Source of the DNA: Silene latifolia | Taxonomy: Eukaryota > Streptophyta > Magnoliopsida > Caryophyllales > Caryophyllaceae | Direction: 5' to 3' | DNA length: 64,000 bases | Assembly: GCF_048544455.1 (NCBI RefSeq) | Contig: NC_133536.1 | Coordinates: 197,659,325-197,723,324 of the forward strand | In this document: piece after piece, positions 36,065 to 48,044 of the stretch | How the letters are laid out: every line of letters starts with the position of its first letter | How positions within the stretch are numbered: the stretch's first letter is position 1 | Position numbers and translations under genes: made by a program | The notes under the pieces: generated by a model | Told to the model about the DNA's origin: nothing | The model's input: the letters and a program-made list of their open reading frames with translations, nothing else | Databases searched by the model: none

Positions 36065-37359
36065 TGATACGTGCATTTTATATAGTCTTTTTAGCCTATT
36101 TTATGCACGTATTTCTATGCTTTTATCGTGGTTTTATGCTACGAAATGCCCCGTATATGCTACTTTGGTGTATTTTGTCTTAATTGCAGGAATGGACCAT
36201 AAAGTAGTGAAATCAAGCCATTTGCCGTCCGTTTTGCATGCATTTGGAGGAAGAGTAGATTTGGAGCGGGAATTATAGCTGTCTTGGGATGCGTGAAGGT
36301 GTTTCGGGAGCTAAAAGGACAAGTCATAGTCAAACTAACGTGAATTATGAGCTGCTGAAGTCAAGATCCACTCGATCGAGTGGTTTTAGGATGAATAATC
36401 TAGTCGATCGACCAGTTCTTTTTATGCCTTTACTCGATCGTGTGATTTTCTCGGTCGATCGAGCAGTTTCTGGCTAGGTTTGCTCGATCGAGTGGTTTTA
36501 TTCCACTCGATCGAGTGGATTTTGCTACGGGCTGGGCTTTTTAGTTATTTTCCGTCAATTAGGTTTAGCTAATCCTATTTTCTTATAAATAGGAAGCTTA
36601 GGACGTTATTTAAACTCTCTCATTCTCTCTCCCTTCTCACGTTACTTTTCTTCGGTCACTTTCACTGTTACTTTGTTCTTCAATTCCGGATTAATAATTC
36701 AGTATTAATTCATTCTCTTCCTTTCTTCTTGAATTATTATTTATGTTTATTGTTCTTCTTTTATTTCTCGTTTCCCCTTTTATTATGTCTAGCTAATTCG
36801 GTAGTATGTTAGGATTAGGGAAGTCGTGGTAGCAATGTAATAATTGACTTGAATAGATTAATCTGGCGATAAGAATTGTATTAGGCAATTTAATTGTTAT
36901 CAGGACGAATGAATGCATGCAGGAGACCAATAAATCTAGTTAACCCCGACCTGGATCGAAAGATTGGAAGGGAAGGCTTGCTTAATTACAATAGGGTATT
37001 GTAGTGAGGGTGAAAGCTAAGCTATTTACGCTCTAGGGCGGTTTAAGGACTGAAAGGTGACGACCATAGCTCTTCTTATCAATAGTCTAATCGCCTCAGT
37101 ATACCGATAGTTTAGCTGCCACGGTGGACCGACTCCTAGCATATTCCCTTCTCTTTTTGTTAATTTCTTGCGTTTATTCCTCTCTTACCTTTTCATTAGT
37201 TTAGTTCAACAATCAAAACCCCATTCCTGTGACACCCTGACAGCCAAATTAAACAGATAGATAGCAACTTAGCATCCCTGTGGAGATCGACCCTAATAAC
37301 CGCTGAATTCTGTTAGTAGTAGCTTAGGTATTTATTTTTGGTACGAAACGACAGTATCA
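36065..37359 (+). repeat. 3' LTR of the LARD-like element
   Basis: 1,295 bp, with five CGATCGA cores (36373, 36405, 36456, 36485, 36508) and one mutated core at 36434. It lacks the 21-bp palindrome-bounded segment present in the 5' LTR. Confidence 0.93.
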
Positions 37360-37364
37360 AGAAG

Positions 37365-37513
37365 TTTTACCTTAGCATAGTATGTTGCACCTTTCGACTA
37401 CCTTGATCATGTTTATAAATTATGTTTATGTTGAAATGACCAAAGACCGGCTAACCATGGGCTAAGGGGGAATATCACACATGTTTGGACTTGTCATCAT
37501 CAAAGGGGGAATT
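37365..37513 (+). promoter_or_regulatory. Sirevirus 3' region with polypurine tracts
   Basis: CTAAGGGGGAATA at about 37462-37474 and CATCATCAAAGGGGGAATT at about 37496-37513 are purine-rich; the second abuts the 3' LTR and is the likely PPT. Repeated PPT-like tracts just before the 3' LTR are characteristic of Sireviruses. Confidence 0.8.
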
Positions 37514-38877
37514 TGTTAGAACACATTGTGTTGATGATGCCAAGTCCCTTTGTTATTTGATTGTTTACTCTTAGTTGAAATGATTAGTGATTGAAGCAAT
37601 CAAATGGACTTTCAACAATGATTCAAGATGATCAAGCTAATCAAGGAAGTCAAGACAATGGTGTTTTCTAAGCCTTAGTCAAAAAATGTAAGAGTAAGTG
37701 CAACATTCTCATGTAAGTCAAGTAATGGCAAAACCATGCAACAGTACGCTGTACTGTGGTTTCTGGTACTATCATACGGAGGAGGAATTTCGACCAAAAT
37801 GTTTTAAGTGTCAAAACTTTGCAAACTCTAAACCTTAAACATTTGAATTTTTCAAAAGGTTGAAAATAATCTGAAATTTTGGAGTCACAAGCCCACTTGA
37901 CTAAGCCTCTAGATTTGTGCAAACACCTTTTACTAAAATGGCAAAGAAGACTTGTCAAACTTCTAAAGTAAGAAAAGCTTTTTGTCATTTTGGTAAAATG
38001 TCACATGTTGAGTGTAGTAGCTTAAGTTTTATGATTTATTAAGCCTCAAGCCTATAGTCTAACACTTACCATCACTCAAGGCTATCATTTTAATATTGGA
38101 TTTAATTTTTCTAAGTTGTACTTACCTAAGACTAAATCCACTATAAATAGAGTGTCTTAGTCACATTTATTTCTTAAGACTTCCAAAGCATTTATTGTAA
38201 AACCTTGCAAATCATTTGTGCATTTAAAGCTTTGTTCTTCAAGTGTTTGCAAAACGTTTTTCTGATTTTAATGTCTTCAAATTGTTTTCGAAAAAGCTGT
38301 AAAACCTCCAAGTATCAGTTCAGTGTACTGTGACATAATGAGTTTGTTCCATGATTCTCGTGTTAGATCTTCATTGTGATCTCCATGTTCATTTAGTGAA
38401 CTCTTGAGATTCAAGATTCTGTAACACCTTGAGATAGAACCCATAAACTCTTGAAGCGGAGTAGCTTTAAATTTGAGTGCAACCGGAGTAGGTTGGCGAG
38501 TTATTTTCATTGTAAGGGGTTTAGTAAGTTTGAGTAAATTTCTAAACAAGCAATAAAATAACGGTTGGGCGTAGGCCTCGGAGTAGAGGCTGAACCAATT
38601 TTTAAAATGTCGTTTGTTTGTTCAGTTACTTTTACGTTCTTCCACTCTGCTATTTCTCGCATGTACCTAATCAAGTTCTGTATCACAGTCACCTATACTG
38701 TGACATAGAGCTGTTGTACCTTCTTGTGAACTTACATTCAATTAAGTTTCTCAAGTCTTGTACTTCAATATTCTTAGCTTAAGTTAATTAATTAATCAAG
38801 TTAAGGATAAAAATTTTAAAAGGTACACCTAATTCACCCCCTCCCCCTCTTAGGTGTTAATCGTTCTTAACTCTTCA
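37514..38877 (+). repeat. Sirevirus 3' LTR
   Basis: 1,364 bp, TGTTAGAACA to AACTCTTCA, uninterrupted; the reference for locating both insertions in the 5' LTR. It has the TATA box at about 38140-38152. It is followed by the target duplication CAAAA. Confidence 0.95.
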
Positions 38878-38882
38878 CAAAA

Positions 38883-39937
38883 CGAAATGAATTGACGAAT
38901 GAGGATTACTATTTGTCGAAACCAAATGGAAATGAATGACAAACTGAGCCTCTTATGTACTTCAGTTACGACTTCTCACTGACGTCGTGGCAAAACATTT
39001 ATCGTTCCGAGCAGCTGGTAATCTGGACCAACCAAAGTCAATTTTCAGAAAAGAATAACCCATCAAAAGGACTCTAAAGAAAACAAAATACTACGTATTT
39101 AACTCTAATAATCAACATAATCTATCAAATGTGTAAAATCATGTAAACAAATAAAATAAGATAAATTCGGAAACTTACAGCTCGAGAGAGATAAAAGTGA
39201 TAAGTGTAGAGTTATGGTCACTTGGGTAATTCATGTATAGTCATTAACAAATAAATTACTATCAAAGAAATGCCTAATAATTCTTATCAACTTTTTAACA
39301 ACACAACATAGATGAACACACTAACCACAATTAAATTTTGAAACTAATTACCATGAATCAGTACACAGAATGAAAACCACCCAACCAGCTTAAATATCAT
39401 CAAAACGGTAACTTTTTAGCCATCAATCGTTATTAGATGAATTCCCAAAACGTGAAATATGGAGAAGTTAGTACACACCTTTGGCTAATCTTTCCCGACT
39501 CTCTCGATTCTAATAAAAATGGGTTTGCTGAGTTATGAGCACAAATTAGATAAATATAATAAAAGCAATTAGATTAAAGTGAAACACGAATTAGGCAAAT
39601 AACGGTAAAGGTGACAGCAACTTTAAGTTGGTCAGTCTTGTAATGAGTATAGTGTTCCAAAGTCGGATTCTACCAGAGATTCATCAAAGGGATGAGTTCG
39701 CCAAATGCACAAAGAGAAGAAGACAGAGTGTCATTGTGTGTGACTCGTGAGGATGAGGTAGTGTCGTGGTGTTAAGAAAGTATTCCCTTAAATTCTTTCT
39801 TATGTTGGAGAGACTTTAACTTGGCTCATATATCCTTCCAACTAACTAGTAACTACACTTGCTAATCGACTTTTACTCCAAATCCTTTTATCCATCCAAA
39901 ACATAATATGAATCATCATGAAGAAGTGATTAGTAAA
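38883..39937. other. Host DNA between the Sirevirus and the Athila element
   Basis: AT-rich with short exon-like islands on the minus strand (about 38985-39040; about 39630-39790, which has CTTCTTCTC-rich leader-like text). No complete gene or recognisable protein. It was contiguous with 7462 before the Sirevirus inserted and with 51932 before the Athila element inserted. Confidence 0.4.
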
Positions 39938-39942
39938 TTAAC

Positions 39943-41293
39943 TGACACGCCTAAAACGTCGCTATTTAAGACGGTCAAATTAACAATTTATATACCACAA
40001 TACATATACTAATTAATACTAATTCTAAACTAGTAAAGTAGCAAGCAATGGGATCGAACCCAAGAGAAGGTGGGTTTTGGATTGATTAATTCAAAAGAGT
40101 AACTAGAAAGGGGGGGGTGTTTTAAGAGTAACAAGACAAAGCAATATTCAAACAAGAGTATGTAGCAAGCAATCAAACAAGCAAGTTTTAAGATGGAAAT
40201 TTATCAAGTTTAAGAGAGACTTAATCCGACTCAATAAAGTGAGGCACTTTAGATAAAACCACTAAATCAATCCTTTAATTATATATTATCACCCTATAGT
40301 AAAGATTAATCTTCTAAATCTCCTTAATAATGGCCAAATGACAAGAAAAGCACACTTAATCAAATAACCCAACTTATCAATCCTACCAAGTAGAAATCAC
40401 ATACATTGGTCAAATTAATAAGAAGATAAGAGCACTAGAGACTTAATAGGGGTAATTAGACAAAATGAAATCACGATTAATGCCTAATTACAAGTTAATC
40501 ATTTACTTGCTAGTTAAGCCAAGAAGAAATCACAATCATTAGCAAAATAACAAGGTGGTGCAAAGATGAGATTACAAGGAAATCACACATAATAATCCCA
40601 ACAACAATAAATTAAGGAACTTGATTAATTAAGCAACAAGAAAATCACACTTTTAATCACTCAATGTAAACAAGGTTTCCAAAATTCAACAATAAACACA
40701 AAAGATTAACAATGATAATTAAAATTAAGGAAAGATTAAGTAGTCTTACAACCAAAGATTACATCTTTGAGCCGGATTAAGAATAGGAGATTAGTTCTCC
40801 ATAGTAGATCTAAACCCAATCAAAAATATGAAATAATTCCCAAAATTATAACTTGATTAATTAAATGAGCATAAGATGTCTTAACCTAGAGGAAAACATC
40901 CTATATATAGTCTAAAATAACCTAATAACCATGGCCTTAACATGGGAAAAACCCGTAATAAAAACGGAGTAGAACCCAGAAAACTCGCGCGGTGCGAGAA
41001 ATAGGTGCAGGAAACTCGCAGCGTGCGAGAAAGCTGCTGGAGTGCGCCTTTCGTTCGTTGCTTGCTTGATCCTTGGAAGGCTTCTTCATGATGTTTCTTC
41101 AATGCTTGTTCTTCACCCTTTCTTTGATGCTTCTCTTGGTCACTTGGCACTTCACTCTTCACTAGAAAATCTTGCTAAATGATAAAGCACTCAGAATTGG
41201 TCAAATAACGTTAAAATTGTCAAAAACTGTTACCAAAGGCTACCAAATGAGCTCCAAATGATGCCAAACAAATGTAGAAATAGGAGATCATCA
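39943..41293 (-). repeat. Athila 3' LTR (minus orientation)
   Basis: 1,351 bp; TATA box CTATATATAGG in minus orientation at about 40900-40910. It contains two palindromes (40984-40998, 41015-41029) in a block of about 60 bp that the other LTR lacks. The inner edge has the hairpin and PPT-like GTGTGGGGTGTT. Confidence 0.92.
40984..41029. repeat. Palindrome doublet in the Athila 3' LTR
   Basis: CTCGCGCGGTGCGAG and CTCGCAGCGTGCGAG, centres 31 bp apart, followed by GCTGCTGGA. Related doublets are at 44475-44520 and 47827-47872. Confidence 0.85.
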
Positions 41294-42290
41294 AACACCC
41301 CACACTTAGCCCTTTGCTCATCCCGAGCAAACTAAAGTAAAGCTAATCATCGTTAGGCTAAGAAAACCGCATGGGCATGCTTCTAATTCTCCTCTCTTCT
41401 CTAACACTCCCTTCTTATATCATCCTTCTTCTAAAACACATGGTCACTTTTCGTTAAAGCTTCAACATAGTGCGTAAGTGACCCAAAATCCTCCAAAGCT
41501 TACCTCTCTTCCCTCACTCGCCTTCCTTATGCAATCCCTCATTCTAAGATGATCCTAGTCCACCGATTCTTCACCACCAACTCTTCACCATTAACAACTC
41601 TCTTTATTTCTCCCCCTTATCACTCCACTCAATTCAAACCCAAGGTCACCCTAGTCATCAAAGCATCTCCTAGCACATCAAATAGGCAACCTCAATTTCC
41701 TCCAACATACTTCACAATTCATTCATTCAAAACAACAGAACTCACTTCTTCATTCGCCAAGTGTATCAAGCGCTAATTAAAGATTCGGCCTCCAACACCC
41801 TCCACTTAGCCTTGATACACTTATATCCTACCCTTACGACCTTCTAGAGCTCCACCACTTATGTCACCACCATCAAATGGAAGTAGTCATGTATGTGACA
41901 TGATTTCAAGGCTTCAAAAAGTCACAAGATTTTCCAATTTTTTCTTAATTCTCTCATTTTGCCTAAACGCCCTTTCGAGTTTTTGGTTTAGCTCTTTTCC
42001 TCACCTCTACTCTCTTGGCTCGCACTCTTTTTTTCATTTTGCCCGAAGTCCCCTTTCGGGTTTTCACTCCGGCCTCGACCACTTTCCCACTTTTGCCTAG
42101 GATGCACTTCTCGGGTTTTCATCCTAGCCGGAGTTTCTTCTTCTTTTATTTTTCTCCCTTTTTAATAAATGAAATACGATGCATGAAATGAATATATTAA
42201 AATATATACATGATGTTACCAACTCATGTCCACCCCACACTTAATTTTTCACTTTGTCTCCAAAGTGTGAGGTGAACACCCAAAACCCGC
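41294..42290 (-). other. Athila 3' non-coding interior
   Basis: Contains the hairpin TTTGCTC...GAGCAAA (41313-41331) just inside the LTR, then pyrimidine-rich text on the plus strand with 'tttcgggttttcac' repeats at about 41975-42125. No ORF with protein-like content. Confidence 0.7.
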
Positions 42291-43855
42291 TCAAGAGTGT
42301 GAGCTTGAGGCACCCCCACTTCCCCTAGGTCCTCCCCTTCTTGATTCCCTTCTTCTTCTAAACCTTGCCATCTCGGCTCCTGCTTCATTCATTTGAGTCT
42401 CACCATAGCCTTGGTATTGGGTGGGGAAATTTTGCATGTGTTGGGCATTCATGGCCGTCACCATATCAAAGTTGCGTTTTGGACATAACGCACTTCTTTC
42501 ATGACCTCTTGGTAGTGGTGGTAGCGATTCTCGGTGATTCCCCACCGGGCATTCTCCGTGAGTTGAATTTGAGAGAAGGTGGACTCAAGATTTGTTAAAC
42601 GGTTTGTGACATCCGATTGCCAAGTTTGGAAAGCTTGGTAGTTGAATTATGGTGGCATGAAGGGATGTTGTTGTTGTGCTTGTGGCATTGGAGGTGGAGT
42701 AAAGTGGGGTTCATCAAAAGGAGCATTTGGTATTGGTTCATCAAAAGGTGCATCAACATGTGGCATGTCACCATAAGGTAGAGCTCCCCCCCCCACCATT
42801 GTGGTTGCTCCCCACCTCCCTCATTGCCGGGTTCAACTACATGGGCTCTATCAACCCAAAGGTCCACAAAGTCGTCATCGGGAGGCATGTAAAAGTCTTG
42901 GGCACTCCCCCAACCTAAGGGTGAGTTGGGGGGATGGGGTAAGTACATGTAATGCCTTACGTTCTTGCCACCCATACACCAAATTACCACGCGGGGGGGG
43001 GGTCTTGTGCCCCTTGTCCACAACTTCAAGCATATTTGCTTTTGTCAAATACTTGTAGTCCATGAGACGGTCACCCTCAAGTGGCCACGCATTGGCCGGA
43101 AATGATACACCCGTTTTGGCCACAATTTTTTCGATCATGCCCCCAATAAAAATGGTTCCCTTTGGTTATTTTTGCAATTCAAGGCAACCCTTCACAAACA
43201 AGTCCGCCCAATCCGGTATTCCCTTTCCCTCCGGGGTCATGGACCAAAGGCATTGCAATTGTAAGTAGTTCATATAAGTAGGCTCGGTTATGCCTAAAAA
43301 GTTGGTATTGATGTGTCGGCTCACCATTCTCAAAATGGGGTGGGTAAGGGATGTGTTTTTGGAATTCCCGTGCCTCACATCTCCCGTGATGTTGTTCCAA
43401 ATTTCACTCATTTTTTTTCTTATCAGAGGTTCATTTACGGGTGCTTTTGTGATGTGGAGGGCCTCCCTCACTTGGTCATAGGTTAATGTATCAACAAGTC
43501 GACATGCCCAGAACTTGATTCCCGGAATTTTATCCCTCCCCAACTTCACTTTCTCTAAGGAGGAGAAGAATTCAAAGGTGACACTCTTCCGGGTTAATGC
43601 GGCTTGACCAATATAAGAGTCTAGGCCAACTTTCTCAAGGAGCATTCGGGTCATTGGGAGCATGCCTAACTCAATAAGAACATTCTCATCAAAGAATCTA
43701 GTCACCACTACGGATGACCAAGACTCAAAATTTCTCCAATTTTTTAAGGCCTTATCTCGAAGTCCCTCCTTCCCCGTATACTCATTATCATTGAAAGCCG
43801 AGGCTCCCTTGGGTTCTTGTGAGGAGGAAGCCTCGGAAGCTTTACCCTTTCCCAT
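42291..43855 (-). pseudogene. Athila env-like / ORF1-type protein remnant
   Basis: The ATG at 43853-43855 starts MGKGKASEASSSQEPKGASA. The frame reads NWRNFESWSSVVVTRFFDEN, GLDSYIGQAALTRKSVTFEF and KKMSEIWNNITGDVRHGNSK, matching the general pattern of the Athila ORF1 family located after integrase. A TAA interrupts at 43166-43168; the same frame then continues (GGMIEKIVAKTGVSFPANAW) to about 42875. Further frameshifts lead to a basic C-terminus (MARFRRRRESRRGGPRGSGG) ending near 42294. The role of this protein is unknown; it has been called envelope-like from its position. No signal peptide was seen. Confidence 0.8.
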
Positions 43856-44849
43856 GTTACAACAAATTTTCAAAAAAGACACAAGTGTGGAAAGAATTTT
43901 TGGTTGAGGCAAATGAACAAGCACCTAGTATGCACTAAAAGAATGATGTGCTAACTAGTTGTTTATTGAATGAAATGCTCCTCAAAAGTTTAGAAGATGT
44001 TTAGGGACTACAAACAACAACAATTTGATAACAAATTTCGACCTTTACTAGGTAAAATTCGAAATTTGTCTACCTTGAAAAGACAAGAATAAGAATAAGG
44101 TGTATACCTCCCTTTTGATTCTTGTAAGTGTTGTTGGATGGTGAATAATACACAACAATGCTCCAATTAGTCCCTTTGATCCAATTAAAGACCCAAAATT
44201 GTCAAAGCTTGAATCAACAAAACCTTAATTCGATTTTTCGTGGCTGTCAAGGGTAAGAATGCTGCAATTTTTCGATCCAATTGATGTTGGGTGATGAAAA
44301 TTGATGAATCTTGGAAGTTAAATGCTTGAAATTCATGATTTGTGAAGGATTTGATGATTTATTTTGAGTGGGTTAGGGTTAGGGTTAGGAAAGAGAATGA
44401 AGATTATGAGAATTGGGAAAGAACAAAGGTGATATGAAGAAGAGCTCGACTGAAATTTTGCCTTGGTCTGTTTTCTCGCACGGTGCAAAAAATGGGACTT
44501 GAAAACTCTCACCGTGCGAGGTTGCTGCTGGATTCGCACTCTTTGTGCTCCAATTCTTCAACCTAGCCAATTCTTTCACAAATATTTCTTCCTTCCTTTC
44601 TTCACACATGCCCTTGAGTTGGTATCCTATACTCTAACGCACACATTAAAACATTCTAACATGCCAAAACATTAATGAAAATGCAAGTGAATTAATTTAT
44701 AATGCAATAATTAAATGATGCAATTAATTTAAACGTGCAAAAATGCAATGAAAACAATGAGATGCGGAAATTAAATATGCAAGGGAAGAAATATTTATAA
44801 ACTTTTGCCGTTTATTTAATGTCGATGGCTCGACAAAGTTGCATTTTCA
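43856..44849 (-). other. Spacer between Athila integrase and env-like ORF
   Basis: About 1 kb, AT-rich. It carries a palindrome doublet (44475-44486 and 44508-44520) followed by GCTGCTGGA, as in the LTR. No gene. Confidence 0.7.
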
Positions 44850-46122
44850 TTAATCTTCACAAATTGGATCAACAAGGTATAGTGTTCCCGCTTCACCTAT
44901 TTCAATTCTTTTATGATAGTGCTTAAGCCTTTGACAGTTCACTTTCAAAACTTTCCCGGAGTTTAAGCACTTGATCTTGATTGCTCCATATGGAAAAACA
45001 AGAACCACCTCATATGGTCCTATCCATCTAGAACGCAATTTTCCCGAGAAAAGTCTAAGCCGATTTTGAAAGAGTAAGCCTTTCTCTCCCACTTGGAACA
45101 CTCTTCTTGAAATCATGTTGTCATGACATGCTCTTGTTCTTGCCTTGTAAATGGAAGCATTCTCATAAGCATTATTTCGTATTTCCTCCAATTCTTGGAG
45201 TTAAAGTTTCCTATGAAGACTCATTTGCAAGTTGAATGATTTGACTGCCCCTATGCTCAACCTCCACGGGTAAATGACACGGTTTTCCAAAAAGTAAGCG
45301 GTAAGGTGACATCCTGATTGGTGTTTTGTAGGCCATGAAATATGCCCACAAAGCATCATCCAATCTCAAACTCCATTCCTTGCGGTCGGGATTCACCGTC
45401 TTTTCAAGGATAGACTTGATCTCCCTATTAGAAACCTCGGCTTGACCGTTGTTTTGAGGGTGATAGGCGGTGGATACCTTATGAATTACCCCATACTTTT
45501 TTAGTAGAGCTCCAATGGCTTTGTTGCAAAAGTAAGTTCCACGGTCGCTTACCAAGGCCTTAGGAAAACCAAATCGAGAGAAGATGTTGGTTTTGATGAA
45601 TTCTCCAACTACCTTTGCATCATCGGTCTTGGTGGCCTTAGCCTCCACCCACTTGGAGACGTAGTCCACCGCCAAAAGTATATAAATGTAACCACAAGAT
45701 GCGGGAAATAGTCCCATGAAGTCAATGCCCCATACATCGAATATTTCACAATAGATCATTGGAGTTTGTGGCATTTCTCCTCTTCTTGAAATGTTGCCAA
45801 CTCTTTGACATCTATCACATGTCTTCACCATAGAATGAGCATCCCGGAATAGTGTGGGCCAAAAGAAACCGCTTTCCAAGACCTTCTTAGCCGTTTTCTT
45901 GGCTCTAAAATTTCCACCACAAGCATATTCGTGACAAAATTTAAGAATTGGAAGGACTTCGGTATCCGGGACACACCTTCTAATGACTTGGTCGACACAA
46001 AACTTCCAAAGGTATGGGCCATCCCACACATAATATTTAGCATCACTCTTGATCTTATCCCGTTGGGAAAGAGAAAGACCCTTTCTTGTAAAACCAAGAA
46101 GTTGACTATATGAGCATACCAT
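44850..46122 (-). pseudogene. Athila integrase
   Basis: The 46122-45211 frame holds the HHCC region, in which the second His position reads Asn ([16 protein letters not shown]), with Cys intact in KTCDRCQR. The catalytic core shows [10 protein letters not shown] (Asp), [12 protein letters not shown] (Asp) and [14 protein letters not shown] (Glu). After a stop near 45212 and a shift, the C-terminal domain continues at 45191-44850 (LEEIRNNAYENAS in related form, RSRWIGPYEVVLVFPYGAIK), an SH3-like segment ending YLVDPICED. Integrase inserts the cDNA; the shift and the lost His indicate an inactive copy. Confidence 0.88.
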
Positions 46123-46169
46123 GGCTTAATGGAAGACAAGGCTAGAAGTGTGTCATCCGGAAAGGTGGC

Positions 46170-46600
46170 TTATATTGGTGATTCCAAAACTTCTTGAGGT
46201 TTTTCTTGCACAATTCTACTTAGGTGATCCGCCACCGTGTTGGTTGTGCCTTTCTTGTCTTTGAGCTCAACATCAAACTCACTCAAAAGTAATACCCATC
46301 GCATTAAACGGGGTTTGAATTCCTTCTTTTTCACCAAATGCCTTAAGGCGGCATGATCCGTGAAGATGATGACCTTGGCTCCAAGAATATAAGGTCGGAA
46401 TTTCTCCAAGGCAAACACTGAAATTCTTTCTCGGTAGTGGTATAGTTTCTTTGAGCCTCATTCATCATTGTTGACGCATATTGAATAACATGGGGTGCTC
46501 TTCCTACCCTTTGGCCAAGTACCACGCCAAGGGCGTAATTAATCGCGTCCGACATTATCTCAAATGGTTCACTCCAATTGGGAGGTTGAATTATGGGTGC
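46170..46600 (-). pseudogene. Athila RNase H
   Basis: 46555-46343 reads DAINYALGVVLGQRVGRAPH and [15 protein letters not shown]; a one-base shift near 46430 continues at 46418-46170 as [29 protein letters not shown] and VADHLSRIV. The order and spacing match RNase H of gypsy pol. A stop near 46600 separates it from RT. Confidence 0.85.
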
Positions 46601-47790
46601 CTAAATAAGCTTCTCCTTGAGCATGTCCAAAGCTTCCTTGCATTCTTCACTCATAATGAATTCATAATCCTTTTGAAGTATCTTACATAAGGGAGCGGAA
46701 ATCTTGGAGAAATCCTTGATGAAGCGCCGGTAGAACCCGGCGTGACCTAAGAAAGATCTCACTTCACGCACATTAGTAGGATAAGATAAAGTGCGAATGG
46801 TATCGACCTTGGCCTTATCAACCTCAATCCCCTTAGAGGAGACCACATGTCCCAACACTATTCCTTCATCAACCATGAAATGACATTTCTCATGGTTGAG
46901 AACGAGGTTGGTATCAATACATCTTTGCAAAACCCAAGAAAGATGACTCAAACAATCCTCAAAAGATTGACCATGAATGGTAAAATCATCCATAAACACT
47001 TCAATAAAGTCCTCCACATGATCCGAAAAGATGCTCATCATGCACCTTTGGGACGTTCCCGCTGCATTACAAAGACTGAAAAGCATCTTTCTATAAGCAA
47101 ACGTTCCAAAGGGACATGTGAAAGTGGTTTTTGTTTGGTCCTCGGGTGCAATTGGAATTTGAAAGTAACCCGAGTATCCATCCAAAAAGCAATAAAAAAC
47201 TTTTCCCGCTAACCTTTCCAACATTTGATCCATGAAGGGAAGCGGGAAGTGAGCTTTTCGGGTCACGGCATTGAGCCTACGGTATTCGATACATTCTCGC
47301 CACCCGTTTTGAACTCGAGTGGGAATCAAAACTCCTTCATGATTTTCGACTACCGTTAGCCCGGACTTCTTGGGATAACTTGGGTTGGACTAACCCATTG
47401 ACTATCGGAGATGAGATAGATCATACCTACATGAAGGAGTTTGAGTACCTCTTTCTTGACAACTTCCATCATTGGGGGGTTCAAACACCTTTGTGGTTGA
47501 CGAACGGGTTTGGCTTCATCCTCCAAGAGAATCCGATGCATGCATAGAGTTGGACTAATTCCTTTGATGTCGACCATTGTCCACCCAATTGCTTCTTTGT
47601 GTTACTTAAGAACTCGGATGAGAGCCTCTTCTTGCTCACTTGAAAGCTTTCGTGAAATAATTACCGGTAAAGTTTCTTCATCTCCTAGAAAATCATACTT
47701 AAAGTGGTTTGGTAGGGGCTTCATTTCAAAAATAGGAGCCTTGACAATAGAAGGAACGGGTTTCTCCTTTGGTAGCTCTTCTAACAACTT
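46601..47790 (-). pseudogene. Athila reverse transcriptase
   Basis: The N-terminal part (47787-47356) reads KPLPNHFKYDFLGDEETLPV, a TAA after IRVLK, then MVDIKGISPTLCMHRILLED and VVKKEVLKLLHVGMIYLISD. A shift near 47340 leads into the polymerase core at 47329-46601: GWRECIEYRRLNAVTRKAHF, CFLDGYSGYFQIPIAPEDQT and the active site VFMDDFTIHG. The segment LCNAAGTSQRCMMSIF departs from the usual APATFQR form at conserved positions. It would copy RNA into cDNA; the stop and shift disable it. Confidence 0.9.
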
Positions 47791-47826
47791 GGAAGAAAGG
47801 AAGCAAAAATCCTAGACAGGGGACAA

Positions 47827-47872
47827 CTCGCACGGTGCTAATTCCTGGCCCTGTTTTTTCGCACGGTGCGAA
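47827..47872. repeat. Palindrome doublet inside Athila pol
   Basis: CTCGCACGGTGC (47827-47838) and TTCGCACGGTGCGAA (47858-47872) lie between protease and RT coding and are read on the minus strand as part of SHRAKKQGQELAPCELS. The doublet resembles those in the LTR and in the spacer at 44.5 kb. Confidence 0.8.
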
Positions 47873-48044
47873 TTATCTCCTGCCCTCCGGATTGCTTCCT
47901 TCTCTTCCCACTCCTCCATTGGCGGATTTTTCTCTAATTCTTGGATAGTTTCCTCCAAATTACAAGACAAAACATACTCCATATCCTCTCCAACTATTCC
48001 ATTATTTAAAGCAACATCTAAGGTGTCAATTTTATACAATTCAT

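Larger units (their letters stand above)
31171..37359 (+). mobile_element. Athila-type LTR retrotransposon lacking gag-pol (LARD-like), nested in the Sirevirus
   Basis: It begins TGATACGTGC and ends ACAGTATCA, with a 5-bp duplication AGAAG (31166-31170, 37360-37364). The PBS TGGCGCCGTTGCCGGGGA suits the tRNA-Asp priming of Athila elements, and the 3' end has the familiar Athila-type 'ctcggggacgagtaaaggtttggtttggggag' arrangement. The 3.6-kb interior contains one ORF (32693-34018) and no gag, protease, RT or integrase, so movement would need proteins in trans. It carries 23 perfect CGATCGA cores by eye. Confidence 0.9.

Noticed and set aside
40040..40070. GGTTCGATCCC-like text in both Athila LTRs, resembling a tRNA T arm
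   Set aside because: No cloverleaf around it; it is repeated because it lies in both LTRs (also at about 50700).
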